This document shows, piece by piece, positions 25,423 through 36,385 of a stretch of DNA of 64,000 nucleotides (positions within the stretch are counted from its first letter, which is position 1; the number at the start of each line of letters is the position of its first letter). The translations under genes were made by a program, and so were the position numbers. Below the pieces are notes generated by a model. That model did not search any database and was not told the DNA's origin. It was given only the letters and a program-made list of their open reading frames with translations. Source of the stretch: Halorussus pelagicus (GTDB taxonomy: Archaea; Halobacteriota; Halobacteria; Halobacteriales; Haladaptataceae); contig NZ_CP035119.1 of assembly GCF_004087835.1 (NCBI RefSeq), positions 2,170,001 to 2,234,000 of the forward strand, in the 5' to 3' direction.

Positions 25423-27015
25423 TTACTCCGCCGCAATCACGTCGTCGATACGGGCGATCATCGTCGCGGCCTCGGTGGCCGACTCGACCGCCTCGCGCTT
25501 GACCGCGGCGGGGTCGAGAACGCCCGCCTCAACGGGGTCGCCGACCTCGCCGTGCTGGCCCGTGGCGATGAGACCGGCCCGGCCCGCGCGCTCCTCGTTG
25601 GCGGCCCGGAGGTCCACCAGTCCGTCTATCGGGTCCATGCCGGTGTTCTCCGCGAGCGTGCGTGGGAGTACGTCCACGGCGTCGGCGAAGGCTTCGACGG
25701 CGAGTTGCTTGCGGCCCTGGATACTGGCGGCCTCCTCGCGGACGCGGTCGGCGACGACGATTTCGGTCGCGCCAGCGCCCGCGACCACGCCGCCGGAGTC
25801 GAGCGCCGCGGTCACCACGTCTAGCGCGTCCGAGAGCGCGCGTTCGAGTTCGTCCACGACGTGTTCGGTGCCACCACGGACGAGCATCGTGACCGTCTCG
25901 GCGGCTTGGCCGCCTTCTACGAACGCGAGGTCGTCGTCGCCGAACGTCCGGACGCGGACCGTCTCGGCCGCGCCGAGGTCGGCGTCCTCGATGTCCGCGA
26001 CCTTGCTCGTCCTGCTCGCGCCGGTCGCCGACGCGATAGCGGCGGCCTCGTCGTCGTCCACGCTCTCGAACGCGAGGATGCCCGCGTCCGCGAGGTAGGC
26101 GGCCGGGCGGTCGTCGATGGAGTCGGTCGAGACCACCACGTCCACGCCCGCCTCGGCGAGCGCGTCGGCGTACTCGCGCAGTTCGCGGTCCTCGGCGTCC
26201 ATGGCGGCGGTGAGTTGCTCGACGCTCTCGACGCTGTACTCGGCGTCGATTTCGGTCTCGCGGACGCCGAACTTCTCGTCTATGACCGCGATGGTCGCGT
26301 CCGCGACTTCGAGGGGCATGTTGTCGTGGAGCGGTTCGGCGTCGCTGATGACGCCCGGTACGAGTTCCGTGGCGGACGACGATCCGCCGGTCCGGGTGTG
26401 GACGCGAACCTCGTCGCGGCTCACGCCCGCCTCGTCCTCGACGTGGCGGATTGCTCGGACTACTTCGTCAGCCAGTTTGTCGGTCGTCACGTCGCCAGTC
26501 CCCTTGCCCGTCATGCTCGACTCGGCCACCTGTCTCAGCAGGTCGTCGGTCAGTTCCTCTTCGCGCACGAGACCATCGATTGCGTCGAGCGCGATGTCGC
26601 GGGCCGCTGCGTACCCCTCGACGATTGTCGTCGGGTGTACGTCGTCGTCCAGCAGGCTCTCTGCCTTCGAGAGCAGTTCGCCCGCGAGGACCGCGGCCGT
26701 GGTTGTGCCGTCGCCCACCTCGTCCTCTTGAGCCTCGGCGACTTCGACTATCATCTGGGCCGCGGGGTGTTCGATATCCATCGTGTTCAGGATGGTCGCG
26801 CCGTCGTTGGTGATGGTCACGTCGCCGGTGTCCGTGACCAACATCTTGTCCATTCCGCGCGGTCCGAGCGTCGTGCGTACGGCCTCGCTGACCGCCTTTC
26901 CCGCGGAGATGTTCGACGACTGAGCGTCTCTGCCCTGCGTTCGCTCGGTATCCTCCGAGAGGATGAACATTGGTCGTCCGCCCATGCGTGGCTGTCCGGA
27001 TGGTGATTCGGCCAT
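25423..27015 (-). CDS. Thermosome (group II chaperonin) subunit without a GGM tail
   Basis: A 530-residue subunit of the archaeal chaperonin. Features include [24 protein letters not shown], split over 36-59, the ATP motif [17 protein letters not shown] with GDGTTTA at 101-107, and late [13 protein letters not shown]-like sequence ([16 protein letters not shown]). The C-terminus ends DDVIAAE and lacks the Gly-Gly-Met repeats of the major haloarchaeal subunits. It may therefore be the third, shorter subunit type (Cct3-like). Start at the ATG at 27015. The promoter has a TATA box and a palindrome. Confidence 0.95.
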   Translation of the reverse strand: MAESPSGQPRMGGRPMFILSEDTERTQGRDAQSSNISAGKAVSEAVRTTLGPRGMDKMLVTDTGDVTITNDGATILNTMDIEHPAAQMIVEVAEAQEDEVGDGTTTAAVLAGELLSKAESLLDDDVHPTTIVEGYAAARDIALDAIDGLVREEELTDDLLRQVAESSMTGKGTGDVTTDKLADEVVRAIRHVEDEAGVSRDEVRVHTRTGGSSSATELVPGVISDAEPLHDNMPLEVADATIAVIDEKFGVRETEIDAEYSVESVEQLTAAMDAEDRELREYADALAEAGVDVVVSTDSIDDRPAAYLADAGILAFESVDDDEAAAIASATGASRTSKVADIEDADLGAAETVRVRTFGDDDLAFVEGGQAAETVTMLVRGGTEHVVDELERALSDALDVVTAALDSGGVVAGAGATEIVVADRVREEAASIQGRKQLAVEAFADAVDVLPRTLAENTGMDPIDGLVDLRAANEERAGRAGLIATGQHGEVGDPVEAGVLDPAAVKREAVESATEAATMIARIDDVIAAE

Positions 27016-27035
27016 GGTTATTCCCCCGTTCAAAA

Positions 27036-27049
27036 GATGTTTGAACATC
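27036..27049 (-). promoter_or_regulatory. Perfect palindrome in the thermosome promoter
   Basis: GATGTT-TG-AACATC is a perfect 6-2-6 inverted repeat located just downstream of the TATA element and 21 bp before the thermosome ATG. It is in the place where a repressor would block transcription initiation. Confidence 0.5.
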
Positions 27050-27059
27050 TATATAAAAG
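27050..27059 (-). promoter_or_regulatory. TATA element of the thermosome gene
   Basis: Read on the minus strand, CTTTTATATA lies about 35 bp before the thermosome ATG, the usual distance for a short-leader archaeal transcript. It directly abuts the palindrome. Confidence 0.6.
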
Positions 27060-27238
27060 TTTCCGCGACGTACCCGAGAGCCACACCGAACTCCGTCGTC
27101 GTGGTCTCGGCACGGCGACGAATCGCGGCGCACAGCTGATTTGACGTTATAGAAAATCATGTTCCTGTTTTGCAAATCGAAAACCAGGGAAGACCACCTA
27201 CTTTTTTGTAATAGCAGTTCCCGGTCTCTAATGAGTGA

Positions 27239-29395
<2,157 letters not shown>

Positions 29396-29483
29396 TCTCG
29401 CTCGCTCGACGGCGAGACTCCTCGCCGACCCGGCCGGATGCAACCGACACTGAAAAATAGGGCAGTTTCGAATCTATCTCTCA

Positions 29484-30302
29484 ATGCTGGAGTTGGAGCA
29501 TCGTTTCCGGGTGGTGGACGTACACGCGCGCCTCGACGCCGGGGGCGTCCAGACCCGCGGGCGGGCAATTAGTCCAGACAGATTAGAGCGAGAGATGCAT
29601 CAAGCGGGCGTCGTCCGGTCGGTGGTGTTCCCCGGCCCGCGCGACGGCGGAAGCTACGTCAGCGCGAACAACGCCGTCGCGCGCCGAAGCGTGGACCGAC
29701 CGTTTCTGGCGTTCGCCCGCATCAACGGACCGCGCGACTCCGGCGACCGGGCGTCCTCGCGGCTACGAAACCTCACCGCCCGCCGGAAAGAGCATCACAC
29801 GTCTCCAGAGGACGTAGAGCAGTACGCCTACGACGACCGATTTCACGGGTTCAAGCTGAACCCGGCCGAGGACGGTCTGCCCGACGAGGAGACTCTCGAC
29901 CAGTTGGAGGACGTGGGCCTGCCGGTTCTCGTCCACGGCGGCGAGGGATTCTCGCCGACCGCGGTCAGCGAGACCCTACTCTCGCGGTCGTTGCCCGTCG
30001 TGCTGGCGCACTTCGGGGGCCACCCCCTCAACCGCGACCTGATGAGCGAGGCGGTGGACATGTTGGAGTCACACGACACCTGCTACCTCGACACGAGTTA
30101 CGTCCGGTATCGGGACCTGTTGGAGCGCGCGATGATGGAACACCCCGACCGCGTGCTGTTCGGCAGCGGCGCGCCCAGTTCTCATCCCAACGTGGCGGTC
30201 ATGGAGATTCTGACCCTCGACGTGCCCGAAGACGCCATGCGAAAGGTGTTCGACAAGAACGCCCGGCGGGTCCTCGGCGACTCGCTCCCCGAGGACTTCT
30301 GA
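29484..30302 (+). CDS. Amidohydrolase-family TIM-barrel protein
   Basis: A 272-residue protein resembling amidohydrolase_2 enzymes. It has VVDVHARL near the N-terminus (normally D-x-H-x-H), FHGFKLNP in the middle, VLVHGGEG, VVLAHFGGHP and a final FGSGAP with an Asn/Lys-rich end. Several metal-binding histidines are present, but the second His of the first motif is replaced by Arg (HAR). Activity is therefore uncertain. It is downstream of katG by 88 bp on the same strand. Substrate unknown. Confidence 0.82.
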   Translation: MLELEHRFRVVDVHARLDAGGVQTRGRAISPDRLEREMHQAGVVRSVVFPGPRDGGSYVSANNAVARRSVDRPFLAFARINGPRDSGDRASSRLRNLTARRKEHHTSPEDVEQYAYDDRFHGFKLNPAEDGLPDEETLDQLEDVGLPVLVHGGEGFSPTAVSETLLSRSLPVVLAHFGGHPLNRDLMSEAVDMLESHDTCYLDTSYVRYRDLLERAMMEHPDRVLFGSGAPSSHPNVAVMEILTLDVPEDAMRKVFDKNARRVLGDSLPEDF

Positions 30303-30417
30303 GGCGCGGCGACCCCGGCCCGACAGCCACGAACCCAGTTCGACGCCAGCGAACCAGTCAGTTCGCGGGCAAAATCATTAGGTTCACGCTCCCGATGTGT
30401 ACTCGGGGCGGAAACGG

Positions 30418-30900
30418 ATGGCAGACAACGGGGAGAACGGAAGCGACGCGAACGACGGCCACGACGGCGAGCGAGACCACGAGGACTGCGAGGAGAAGCG
30501 AGAAGAGGAAAACGAGAGGCGAGAGAACTGCGAGAGATGCGACCGCGCGGACTCGCGCGCCGACCCACCGGCCGGGAACGTGACGCTCTCGCTCGATGCG
30601 ACGCTCGAACTCCTCGCTAACCACGACCGGCGTGCGATTATCTCCTACCTCCGGGACGCGTCCCGCCGGACCGCGACGGCGGACGAACTGGCCGACCACC
30701 TCGTCGAGCGACGCGCCGAGCGAACCGGCGAGCGCCCCGGCCGGAGCCACGTCCTTTCGACGCTCCATCACATCCACATCCCGAAGATGGTTGACGCGGG
30801 CGTAGTTGACTACGACGCCCGAACGCAGGAAATTCGCTACTGGGGAAGCGACAGACTCGAACGCTGGCACGAACGCATCGAGACCAGCGACGAGCAGTAG
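30418..30900 (+). CDS. Haloarchaeal winged-helix regulator (DUF7344-like)
   Basis: A 160-residue protein with a very acidic, low-complexity N-terminus (about 50 residues, including a C-x2-C pair ENCERCDR). The rest is a DNA-binding winged-helix domain: LELLANHDRRAIISYLRDA, TADELADHLVE, and STLHHIHIPKMVDAGVVDYD, the recognition helix and wing. These features are typical of the DUF7344 domain found in many haloarchaeal regulators. It could control the adjacent amidohydrolase or glycosyltransferase, but the target is unknown. Start at the ATG at 30418. Confidence 0.8.
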   Translation: MADNGENGSDANDGHDGERDHEDCEEKREEENERRENCERCDRADSRADPPAGNVTLSLDATLELLANHDRRAIISYLRDASRRTATADELADHLVERRAERTGERPGRSHVLSTLHHIHIPKMVDAGVVDYDARTQEIRYWGSDRLERWHERIETSDEQ

Positions 30901-30916
30901 GGAGACCGCGGTCCGC

Positions 30917-31870
30917 TCACCGTTTCTGTTCGGGTTCGTCCAGCGTCTCGGGGTCGGTCCGCCAGTCGTACACCTCGACGGCCCGGTCGGCCCGCATCGA
31001 GAGACCGTAGGGGTTTCTGGCGTCGCTTCGGTCTTTGAACCGCGCCCAGAGACCGTCCTTGGCGCCGACAGCGATGTTTTTGGTCACGCGCTTGCCGGTT
31101 CCGAACCACCCCGAGGGAGCCTGTTCGCCCCGAACTACGTCGGCCGCGTTTGACGCCGCGTCGGACACCGCGTCTTTGAGCGTCCGCCCGAAGATGCCGG
31201 GCCGCGGGCCGTAGTTCTTCACGAGTCGGTACGCCAGCGCGCGGTACTTCCACCCCCAGTCGCGGTCGTCGTCTTCCTCGTCGCCGTCGTCGCCGTCGTT
31301 GTGTCTCACGGAGACTGACGACGACCACATTACCTCGTAGTCGTTGGCGGCGAGTCGGTGCGCGCAGTCGCGCGCGCCGCCAGTGACGAGATACTCGTCG
31401 AAGCCGTCGGCCGATTCGATGGCCTCGCGGGTGAACGCGACGTTCCCGCCGTCGAAGTAGGTTACCTCCCGCCCGTCGATGGTTCGACACTCCTCGGACT
31501 CGGTGGTCACGCCCGCACGGACCGAGCGGTGGACCGGTCCAGTCACCACGTCGGCGTCGTCGCCTTCGAGCGCGTCGTGGACGCCCTCGGTCCACGACGG
31601 TTCGACCGCGTTGTCTTGTCCGACCAGCGCCACGGCGTCGCCGCTGGCGGTCAAGAGACCGGCGTTGCGAGCGACGTTGAGCTTCCGGTCGGAGACCTCG
31701 ACCAGCACGTCCACGTCGTCGCGCTCTCGTATCATCCCGGTGGTCCCGTCGGCCGAAGGGCCGTTGACGACGACCACTTCGGCGTCGGGAGCGTGGGCCG
31801 CGAGCGCGTCGAGACAGGACGCGAGACGCTCGCGGCCGTTGAGCGTCGGAACCACCACGGATAGCTCCAT
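30917..31870 (-). CDS. Glycosyltransferase family 2
   Basis: A 317-residue enzyme with the GT-A fold. LSVVVPTLNGRERLASCLDAL opens the fold, VVVVNGPSADGT follows, and LVGQDNAVEPSW is where the sugar-nucleotide-binding acidic motif normally sits. FDGGNVAFTREAIES and a later DEYLVTGGARDCAHRL are acceptor-side motifs. It probably adds a sugar to a lipid or protein at the cytoplasmic face. No other glycosylation gene is next to it, so the pathway is not clear. Confidence 0.9.
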   Translation of the reverse strand: MELSVVVPTLNGRERLASCLDALAAHAPDAEVVVVNGPSADGTTGMIRERDDVDVLVEVSDRKLNVARNAGLLTASGDAVALVGQDNAVEPSWTEGVHDALEGDDADVVTGPVHRSVRAGVTTESEECRTIDGREVTYFDGGNVAFTREAIESADGFDEYLVTGGARDCAHRLAANDYEVMWSSSVSVRHNDGDDGDEEDDDRDWGWKYRALAYRLVKNYGPRPGIFGRTLKDAVSDAASNAADVVRGEQAPSGWFGTGKRVTKNIAVGAKDGLWARFKDRSDARNPYGLSMRADRAVEVYDWRTDPETLDEPEQKR

Positions 31871-31980
31871 ACCCCGGAATCTCCGGCCGAAGCCTTAAAA
31901 ACAGTTCGGCCTCGGTTCGGAGAACTATCACGTAGCGGGAGTTTTCGCCTCCGAGACGCTAACGGAGGTGTTGGTCTCGC

Positions 31981-32703
31981 TCACTCGACGCGGGCGTTCC
32001 AGTAGGAGACTGACGCAAAGTAGTCGCCGACTGGTGACTCGCCGATTGACGTATCCATGTTCCGAATCGGTCCCGCGATAGCCCCCGGAATCTTTCGATA
32101 AAAGCCGTAGGGCAGTATCCAGTCGTGTTCGGCATCCACGAGGTGAAGGTCGGCCTCGTCTAACAGTTTGTCAACGTCCTCGCGCGAGTAGAGGTGCGAC
32201 CCCATCGGAAGCAACCAGTTGTAGACGCTCCGGGTACTCCGGGCGTTGAACGTGTCGAAGACGACTCGTTCCTTGGCGACTCGACGCATCTCCGAGAGGA
32301 AGGTCGCGGGCGTGTCCGCGAGATGGAAAAATCGCATGGCGAACACAGTGTCGAAATGGTCGTCGGGAAACGGTAACCGACCCGCGTCGCCGCGCATGAA
32401 CTCGAGGTGGTCGGCGACCCCCGCGTTCCGGGCCTTCTGGCGGCCCTGTTGGAGCATCGCGGCAGAGATATCCAACCCGACGATGTCGGCCCCGCGCTCG
32501 GCCAACATGACGGTGAATCTGCCGGTACCGCAGGCTAGCTCCAGCACCTTTTGGTCCTCCAGCGGGCCGATAGCGTCGAGGACGGCCTTCTTCTCCCGGC
32601 GGTCGATTAGCCGCCCACCGCGGGAGAATCGCTTGTCTTCGTACTCCTCGGCGACCTCGTCGGCCTGATACCACTCCGCTCCTTTCACGCTTCTCGTATT
32701 CAT
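31981..32703 (-). CDS. Class I SAM-dependent methyltransferase
   Basis: A 240-residue methyltransferase. Motif I is VLELACGTGRFTVML at 53-67, followed by GADIVGLDISAAMLQQG (acidic loop) and FPDDHFDTVFAMRFFHL (motif IV-like), as in UbiE/COQ5-like enzymes. The substrate is not evident. Start at the ATG at 32703. It follows the glycosyltransferase on the same strand after 110 bp. Confidence 0.9.
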   Translation of the reverse strand: MNTRSVKGAEWYQADEVAEEYEDKRFSRGGRLIDRREKKAVLDAIGPLEDQKVLELACGTGRFTVMLAERGADIVGLDISAAMLQQGRQKARNAGVADHLEFMRGDAGRLPFPDDHFDTVFAMRFFHLADTPATFLSEMRRVAKERVVFDTFNARSTRSVYNWLLPMGSHLYSREDVDKLLDEADLHLVDAEHDWILPYGFYRKIPGAIAGPIRNMDTSIGESPVGDYFASVSYWNARVE

Positions 32704-32814
32704 GTAGTCCACGGGGGGACTAAAACGGTATTGGAACCGTCTCGTGACCGACCGGTTCGCTCGTCGGAAGGAACTTCTTTGAGTCTCGGGACCGAATCAC
32801 ACACAGGGGAACGC

Positions 32815-32976
32815 GTGACTAACTGTAAGGGATGCGGACGCCACCTCGACGCTGCGGACCTCGTTCGCCACGAACGCGGCCGTTTCGTCGTCGTCCACTG
32901 CCCGGACTGCAAATGCTTGCTCGGGCGATACAACCGTCACGGCGACGACCCGCGGACCGACCGTCTCCGCGAGTAG
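32815..32976 (+). CDS. Small zinc-ribbon protein
   Basis: 53 residues from a GTG at 32815. It has two Cys pairs, NCKGCGRHL and HCPDCKCLLG, separated by about 25 residues, which should bind one zinc ion in a ribbon. Very small zinc-finger proteins are characteristic of haloarchaea and some affect growth or biofilm formation. The open frame extends further upstream, but that stretch shows no conserved feature. Confidence 0.7.
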   Translation: MTNCKGCGRHLDAADLVRHERGRFVVVHCPDCKCLLGRYNRHGDDPRTDRLRE

Positions 32977-32978
32977 GT

Positions 32979-33383
32979 CTACTCGCCGCTCGTGACGACG
33001 CGGTCGGGCCGGATTCTGACGAGGACTCGCGGACCCGACTCCTCGCCGTGGTTGGGGTACTCCTCGACGCCCATGTAGCGCCGCGCGAGTTCGTCGATGT
33101 GTTCGATTGCGCCGTCCTCGGTGACTTCGACCACCTCGCCCCGGACCGAGACGTATCGGTACGGGTCGTCGGGGTCCATCACGCAGACGCCGACCTTGGG
33201 GTCGCGTTCGACGTTCTTGGCCTTCCGGCGACCGCGAGCGGTGTTGACCAGCAGGTGGTCGTCCTCGTCGCGGTCTATCCAGACCGGCGTCACCTGCGGG
33301 GTCCCCTCGGGCATCAGGGTGGCGAAGTTGGCGAACGTCTCGCGCTCGAATAAGTCGTGGAACGACTCGGGAATCGACTCCAT
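32979..33383 (-). CDS. Pyridoxamine 5'-phosphate oxidase-fold flavin/F420-binding protein
   Basis: A 134-residue split-barrel protein. FANFATLMPEGTPQVTPVWI, VNTARGRRKAKNVERDPKVG and DPYRYVSVRGEVVEV are the standard blocks of PPOX-class enzymes that bind F420 (TIGR03618-like). They reduce small molecules using F420H2 or act as stress proteins. It converges with the zinc-ribbon gene, two bases away. The substrate is unknown. Confidence 0.88.
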   Translation of the reverse strand: MESIPESFHDLFERETFANFATLMPEGTPQVTPVWIDRDEDDHLLVNTARGRRKAKNVERDPKVGVCVMDPDDPYRYVSVRGEVVEVTEDGAIEHIDELARRYMGVEEYPNHGEESGPRVLVRIRPDRVVTSGE

Positions 33384-33534
33384 GCCGAATTAATCGCGGT
33401 CGGCCGACGTAATTTTTGCCGCCCTGTCGGAGCGGAGACCAATTTAAGGTGACATAATACAACCTTAAGGAATTTAGGGTATACTGATAAACATATAGCC
33501 AACATTTACCCGTCTCTTCGGAAGTGAGGTACGT

Positions 33535-33804
33535 ATGAGCACGACCACGGACGAGCCACCCGTCGCCGAACCGTTATCGGACGATTTCCGCGACCGCCTG
33601 CGCGAACTCCCCCCGAGCGCCAAGCTGGTCGCCAAGGTACTGGAGACCGATTCGCCCCTCTCGCAGGGCCAACTCGCCGAGGAATCGCTTCTGCCCGACC
33701 GCACGGTTCGCTACGCGCTGAACCGCCTCGAAGAGCAGGACCTCGTCGATTCGCGCTACAGCTTTCAGGACGCGCGCAAGCAAGTCTACTTCCTCGACCG
33801 CTAA
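33535..33804 (+). CDS. Winged-helix transcription regulator (MarR/TrmB-like)
   Basis: An 89-residue protein consisting of essentially one DNA-binding domain. LPPSAKLVAKVLETDSPLS is followed by QGQLAEESLLPDRTVRYALNRLEEQDLV, the helix-turn-helix, and SRYSFQDARKQVYFL, the wing. The domain resembles haloarchaeal MarR/TrmB-like regulators. It is alone between the oxidase-fold gene and the MBL hydrolase. The binding site is unknown. Confidence 0.85.
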   Translation: MSTTTDEPPVAEPLSDDFRDRLRELPPSAKLVAKVLETDSPLSQGQLAEESLLPDRTVRYALNRLEEQDLVDSRYSFQDARKQVYFLDR

Positions 33805-33863
33805 CCGCGCCGCGTCGCAGTAGACTCTCCTCCCTTTTTTGCTCCGCCGACTTCACGTCCAAC

Positions 33864-34640
33864 ATGGAACTCCGACGAGTCTCGGTCCCGACCCAGACGC
33901 TCGCGCCGACGGGAGCGACCAACGCCTACGTCCTCGGCGACACGAACGCGATTCTCGTAGACCCCGCGGACCGAACCGCCGACCTCGACGCCGCTGTCGC
34001 GTCGGCGTCGGTCGAACACGTCCTCGTCACGCACGCCCACCCCGACCATGTGGGCGCGGTCGCCCACTACGCGGAGTCCTGCGACGCGGCCGTCTGGGCG
34101 CGGGCGGGCCGCGAAGAGCGTTTCGAGCGCGCCACCGGCGTCCCACCCGACCGAACCTTCCGCGAGGGAACTGCAATCGCCGACGCGACGGTCGTGGAGA
34201 CGCCGGGCCACGCGCCCGACCACGTCGCGCTCGCGGCCGACGGTGCGATACTGACCGGCGACCTCGTGGTCTCGTCGGGGAGCGTAGTCGTCGGCGCGGA
34301 CGAGGGCGACGTGCGCGCCTACCTCACCTCGCTCCGGCGACTCTACGCTCGGAACCCGGACCGGCTCTTCCCCGGTCACGGTCTCGCTATCGACGAGCCA
34401 AGAGCCGAAATCGAGCGCCTGCTCCGCCACCGTCTCGACCGCGAGGCGACGATTCTGGCGGCGGTCCGCGACGGCGCGAGCGCGCTGGACGAGATTCTGA
34501 ACGCCGCCTACGACAAGGACCTCTCGGGCGTTCGGGACCTCGCGCGAACTACGACGGCCGCGCATCTCGACAAACTGGCCGTCGAGGGCAAAGTAGAGTG
34601 GGACGGCAACCGGGCGCTCGTTGCGGACTCCGGCCGGTAA
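33864..34640 (+). CDS. MBL-fold metallo-hydrolase (LACTB2-like)
   Basis: A 258-residue hydrolase. THAHPDHVGAVAHY is the metal site, TPGHAPDHV follows, then LTGDLVVS and a late PGHGLAI, so all metal ligands of the beta-lactamase fold are present. The C-terminal winged-helix domain (AAYDKDLSGVRDLARTTTAAHLDKLAVEGKVEW) is characteristic of the LACTB2 group, which includes RNases. Whether this one cuts RNA or a thioester is unknown. Confidence 0.9.
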   Translation: MELRRVSVPTQTLAPTGATNAYVLGDTNAILVDPADRTADLDAAVASASVEHVLVTHAHPDHVGAVAHYAESCDAAVWARAGREERFERATGVPPDRTFREGTAIADATVVETPGHAPDHVALAADGAILTGDLVVSSGSVVVGADEGDVRAYLTSLRRLYARNPDRLFPGHGLAIDEPRAEIERLLRHRLDREATILAAVRDGASALDEILNAAYDKDLSGVRDLARTTTAAHLDKLAVEGKVEWDGNRALVADSGR

Positions 34641-34721
34641 GCGCCGCGAGCGCTCGGTAACACTCGCCGAGTTCACAGCACCGATAAACACCCTTTTGCC
34701 CGTGAACGCCAACTCGAACGT

Positions 34722-35405
34722 GTGCAGAGTCTCGAAACGGAACTCGAAAACGCCCGAGCCCTCGACACCGACGACCTCGCGGATGCCATCGAGACCATCG
34801 GCTTCGAGTGTACGCGTTGCGGTGCGTGCTGTAAAGCCGAGGCTGACGACGCCCACACTGCGACGGTCTTCCCCGACGAGGTTCGAGACCTCCAAGCCGC
34901 GACGGAGTACGACTGGAGAGACGTTGCTCGGCCGATGCCCTACGGTCTCGACGGAGAGGGCAACGCCGATGCGGACGACACCACCGACGCCGAACCCGCG
35001 GGCGAGACCTTCGAATGGGCGCTCCAGACCGATTCGTGCGGTGACTGTACCTTCTACGAGGAGACCGACGACGGCACCGGAGCCTGTTCGGTCCACGGCG
35101 ACCGGCCGCTCATCTGCGAGACCTACCCCTTCTCGGTGGCGCTCGGCGGGACGAGCCAGCCGATGGGCGAGGCGGTGGACGAGGAGGGCGTCGTCCGCGC
35201 TCACGAGTGCGAGGGACTGGGGAGAGATATCTCTCGGGAGGACGCCGAGGACCTCGCGGCGGCGCTCAAGGAGCGCGCGGTCCGGGAACTACGGGAGGCC
35301 ATCGCGGTCCGCGACGAGTACGCCCCCGCCGAACCCGACGACGGCGTCGTGGTCCACGACTCGGAGGGCGCGAAGCGCCCGGACGGGTCGGCCTACGAGG
35401 GGTGA
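34722..35405 (+). CDS. YkgJ-family cysteine-cluster protein
   Basis: A 227-residue protein starting with GTG (34722). The FECTRCGACCKAE motif near residue 30, with DSCGDCTFYEE and ACSVHGDRPLICETYPF, is the CxxCxxCC plus CxxxRPxxCxxyPF signature of the YkgJ (formerly UPF0153) family. The family probably binds a metal or Fe-S centre, and its role is unknown. A charged insert (GLDGEGNADADDTTDAEP) between the Cys blocks is halophile-like. The 219-bp gap after it holds no gene I can support. Confidence 0.88.
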   Translation: MQSLETELENARALDTDDLADAIETIGFECTRCGACCKAEADDAHTATVFPDEVRDLQAATEYDWRDVARPMPYGLDGEGNADADDTTDAEPAGETFEWALQTDSCGDCTFYEETDDGTGACSVHGDRPLICETYPFSVALGGTSQPMGEAVDEEGVVRAHECEGLGRDISREDAEDLAAALKERAVRELREAIAVRDEYAPAEPDDGVVVHDSEGAKRPDGSAYEG

Positions 35406-35624
35406 ACGCAGCGAGCGAGACCGCGTGCAGAACCGCAACGGCGACCAGCGCGTATCGTCCGGAGTTCGGTCGATGAGTCGGCACGCGACCGGTTCGTCCC
35501 GTCCTCGCAGGTAAACCCTCGGGAACTGGCGACTGGCGAGGGTGTCCGAGCGCGCACTCACGGCTGATGAACTGAGAGCCGAGCGGCCGCCGACGGCGAC
35601 CGCCCCGACAGCAAAAAGGGTCGT

Positions 35625-36056
35625 TTAGAAGTCCTCTTCGATGATTTCGCCGACAGCGAAGTTGGACTTGACTTCCGTAATCTCGACCTTGACGCGCTCG
35701 CCGATTTCGGCGTCGGGGACGATGATGACGTAGCCACGCTCGACGCGGGCGATACCGTCGCCCTGCTTGCCGATGTCCTCGACCTCGACGTAGCGCACTT
35801 CGCCCTCCTCGACGGGGGGCTGGGGTTCGGACGGCGCGCCGCTGCTCTCGGACTGAGACTGAGATTTGGACTGGGACTTCGACTCGGACTGCTGAGAGGA
35901 GTCCGAGTCGTCCGAGATGAGCGCGACGCGGTAGGTCTCGCCCGGTTCGACCGATCCGGTTTCGATTTCTCGACGCGGTACTTCGACGACGTACTTGTCG
36001 TCTTCGATAGTTACGTCAGCACTGAACAGACACAGGAGTTTGTCAGAGATCTCCAA
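35625..36056 (-). CDS. TRAM-domain protein with Ser/Gln-rich linker
   Basis: A 143-residue protein starting with a rare TTG at 36056 (MEISDKLLCLFSADV), the only start that keeps the family N-terminus. The N-terminal half is a short beta domain. A repetitive linker (KSQSKSQSQSES) leads to a C-terminal TRAM domain (VEDIGKQGDGIARVERGYVIIVP and VKVEITEVKSNFAVGEII). TRAM domains bind RNA. Stand-alone TRAM proteins in archaea act as cold-shock-like RNA chaperones, which is the probable role here. Confidence 0.88.
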   Translation of the reverse strand: MEISDKLLCLFSADVTIEDDKYVVEVPRREIETGSVEPGETYRVALISDDSDSSQQSESKSQSKSQSQSESSGAPSEPQPPVEEGEVRYVEVEDIGKQGDGIARVERGYVIIVPDAEIGERVKVEITEVKSNFAVGEIIEEDF

Positions 36057-36133
36057 GGCTATATGCCTCCATTTGAACCTAAGTGGTCAGCGCGTAAAGA
36101 ATTTTACCCAACGACCTTTTGCTGCGCTCGGTC

Positions 36134-36158
36134 GGCCGCGCGCCAGCGGCGCGCGGCC
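36134..36158 (+). repeat. Perfect 11-bp triloop hairpin
   Basis: GGCCGCGCGCC-AGC-GGCGCGCGGCC forms an 11-bp perfect stem with a 3-nt loop in the 329-bp gap between the TRAM gene and the radical SAM gene. No run of T follows on either strand, so it is not an obvious terminator. Confidence 0.75.
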
Positions 36159-36203
36159 TCCCTCGCTGGCAAAAGGTCGATCAAAATCCGTCGTCACCCC
36201 CTC

Positions 36204-36224
36204 AGAAGCGCCGTCGGCGCTTCT
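36204..36224 (+). repeat. Perfect 9-bp triloop hairpin
   Basis: AGAAGCGCC-GTC-GGCGCTTCT is a perfect stem with a 3-nt loop. It lies 45 bp after the 11-bp hairpin and runs into the dispersed repeat at 36221-36252. Confidence 0.75.
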
Positions 36225-36252
36225 TCGAGGGTTCCTCGGACCGCTCGCTCGG
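36221..36252 (-). repeat. Dispersed GC-rich repeat, copy 2
   Basis: This is the inverted counterpart of 13470-13502, with one substitution and one missing base. Related GCTCGCTCGGT-CxCTCCG units also occur nearby at about 36241-36275 and 36309-36340, so the gap is built of several copies of a short GC-rich motif. The gap holds no gene I can support. Confidence 0.6.
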
Positions 36253-36385
36253 TCACTCCGTTCCCTCGCTCGCGGGAGGTGTCGGTGTACTCGGGTGCTG
36301 CTGGTGCGCTCGCTCGGTCGCTCCGCTCCCTCGCTGCGGACCGCGATAGGACTGCAACAGGACTGCGACAGCACCGCAACAGCAC

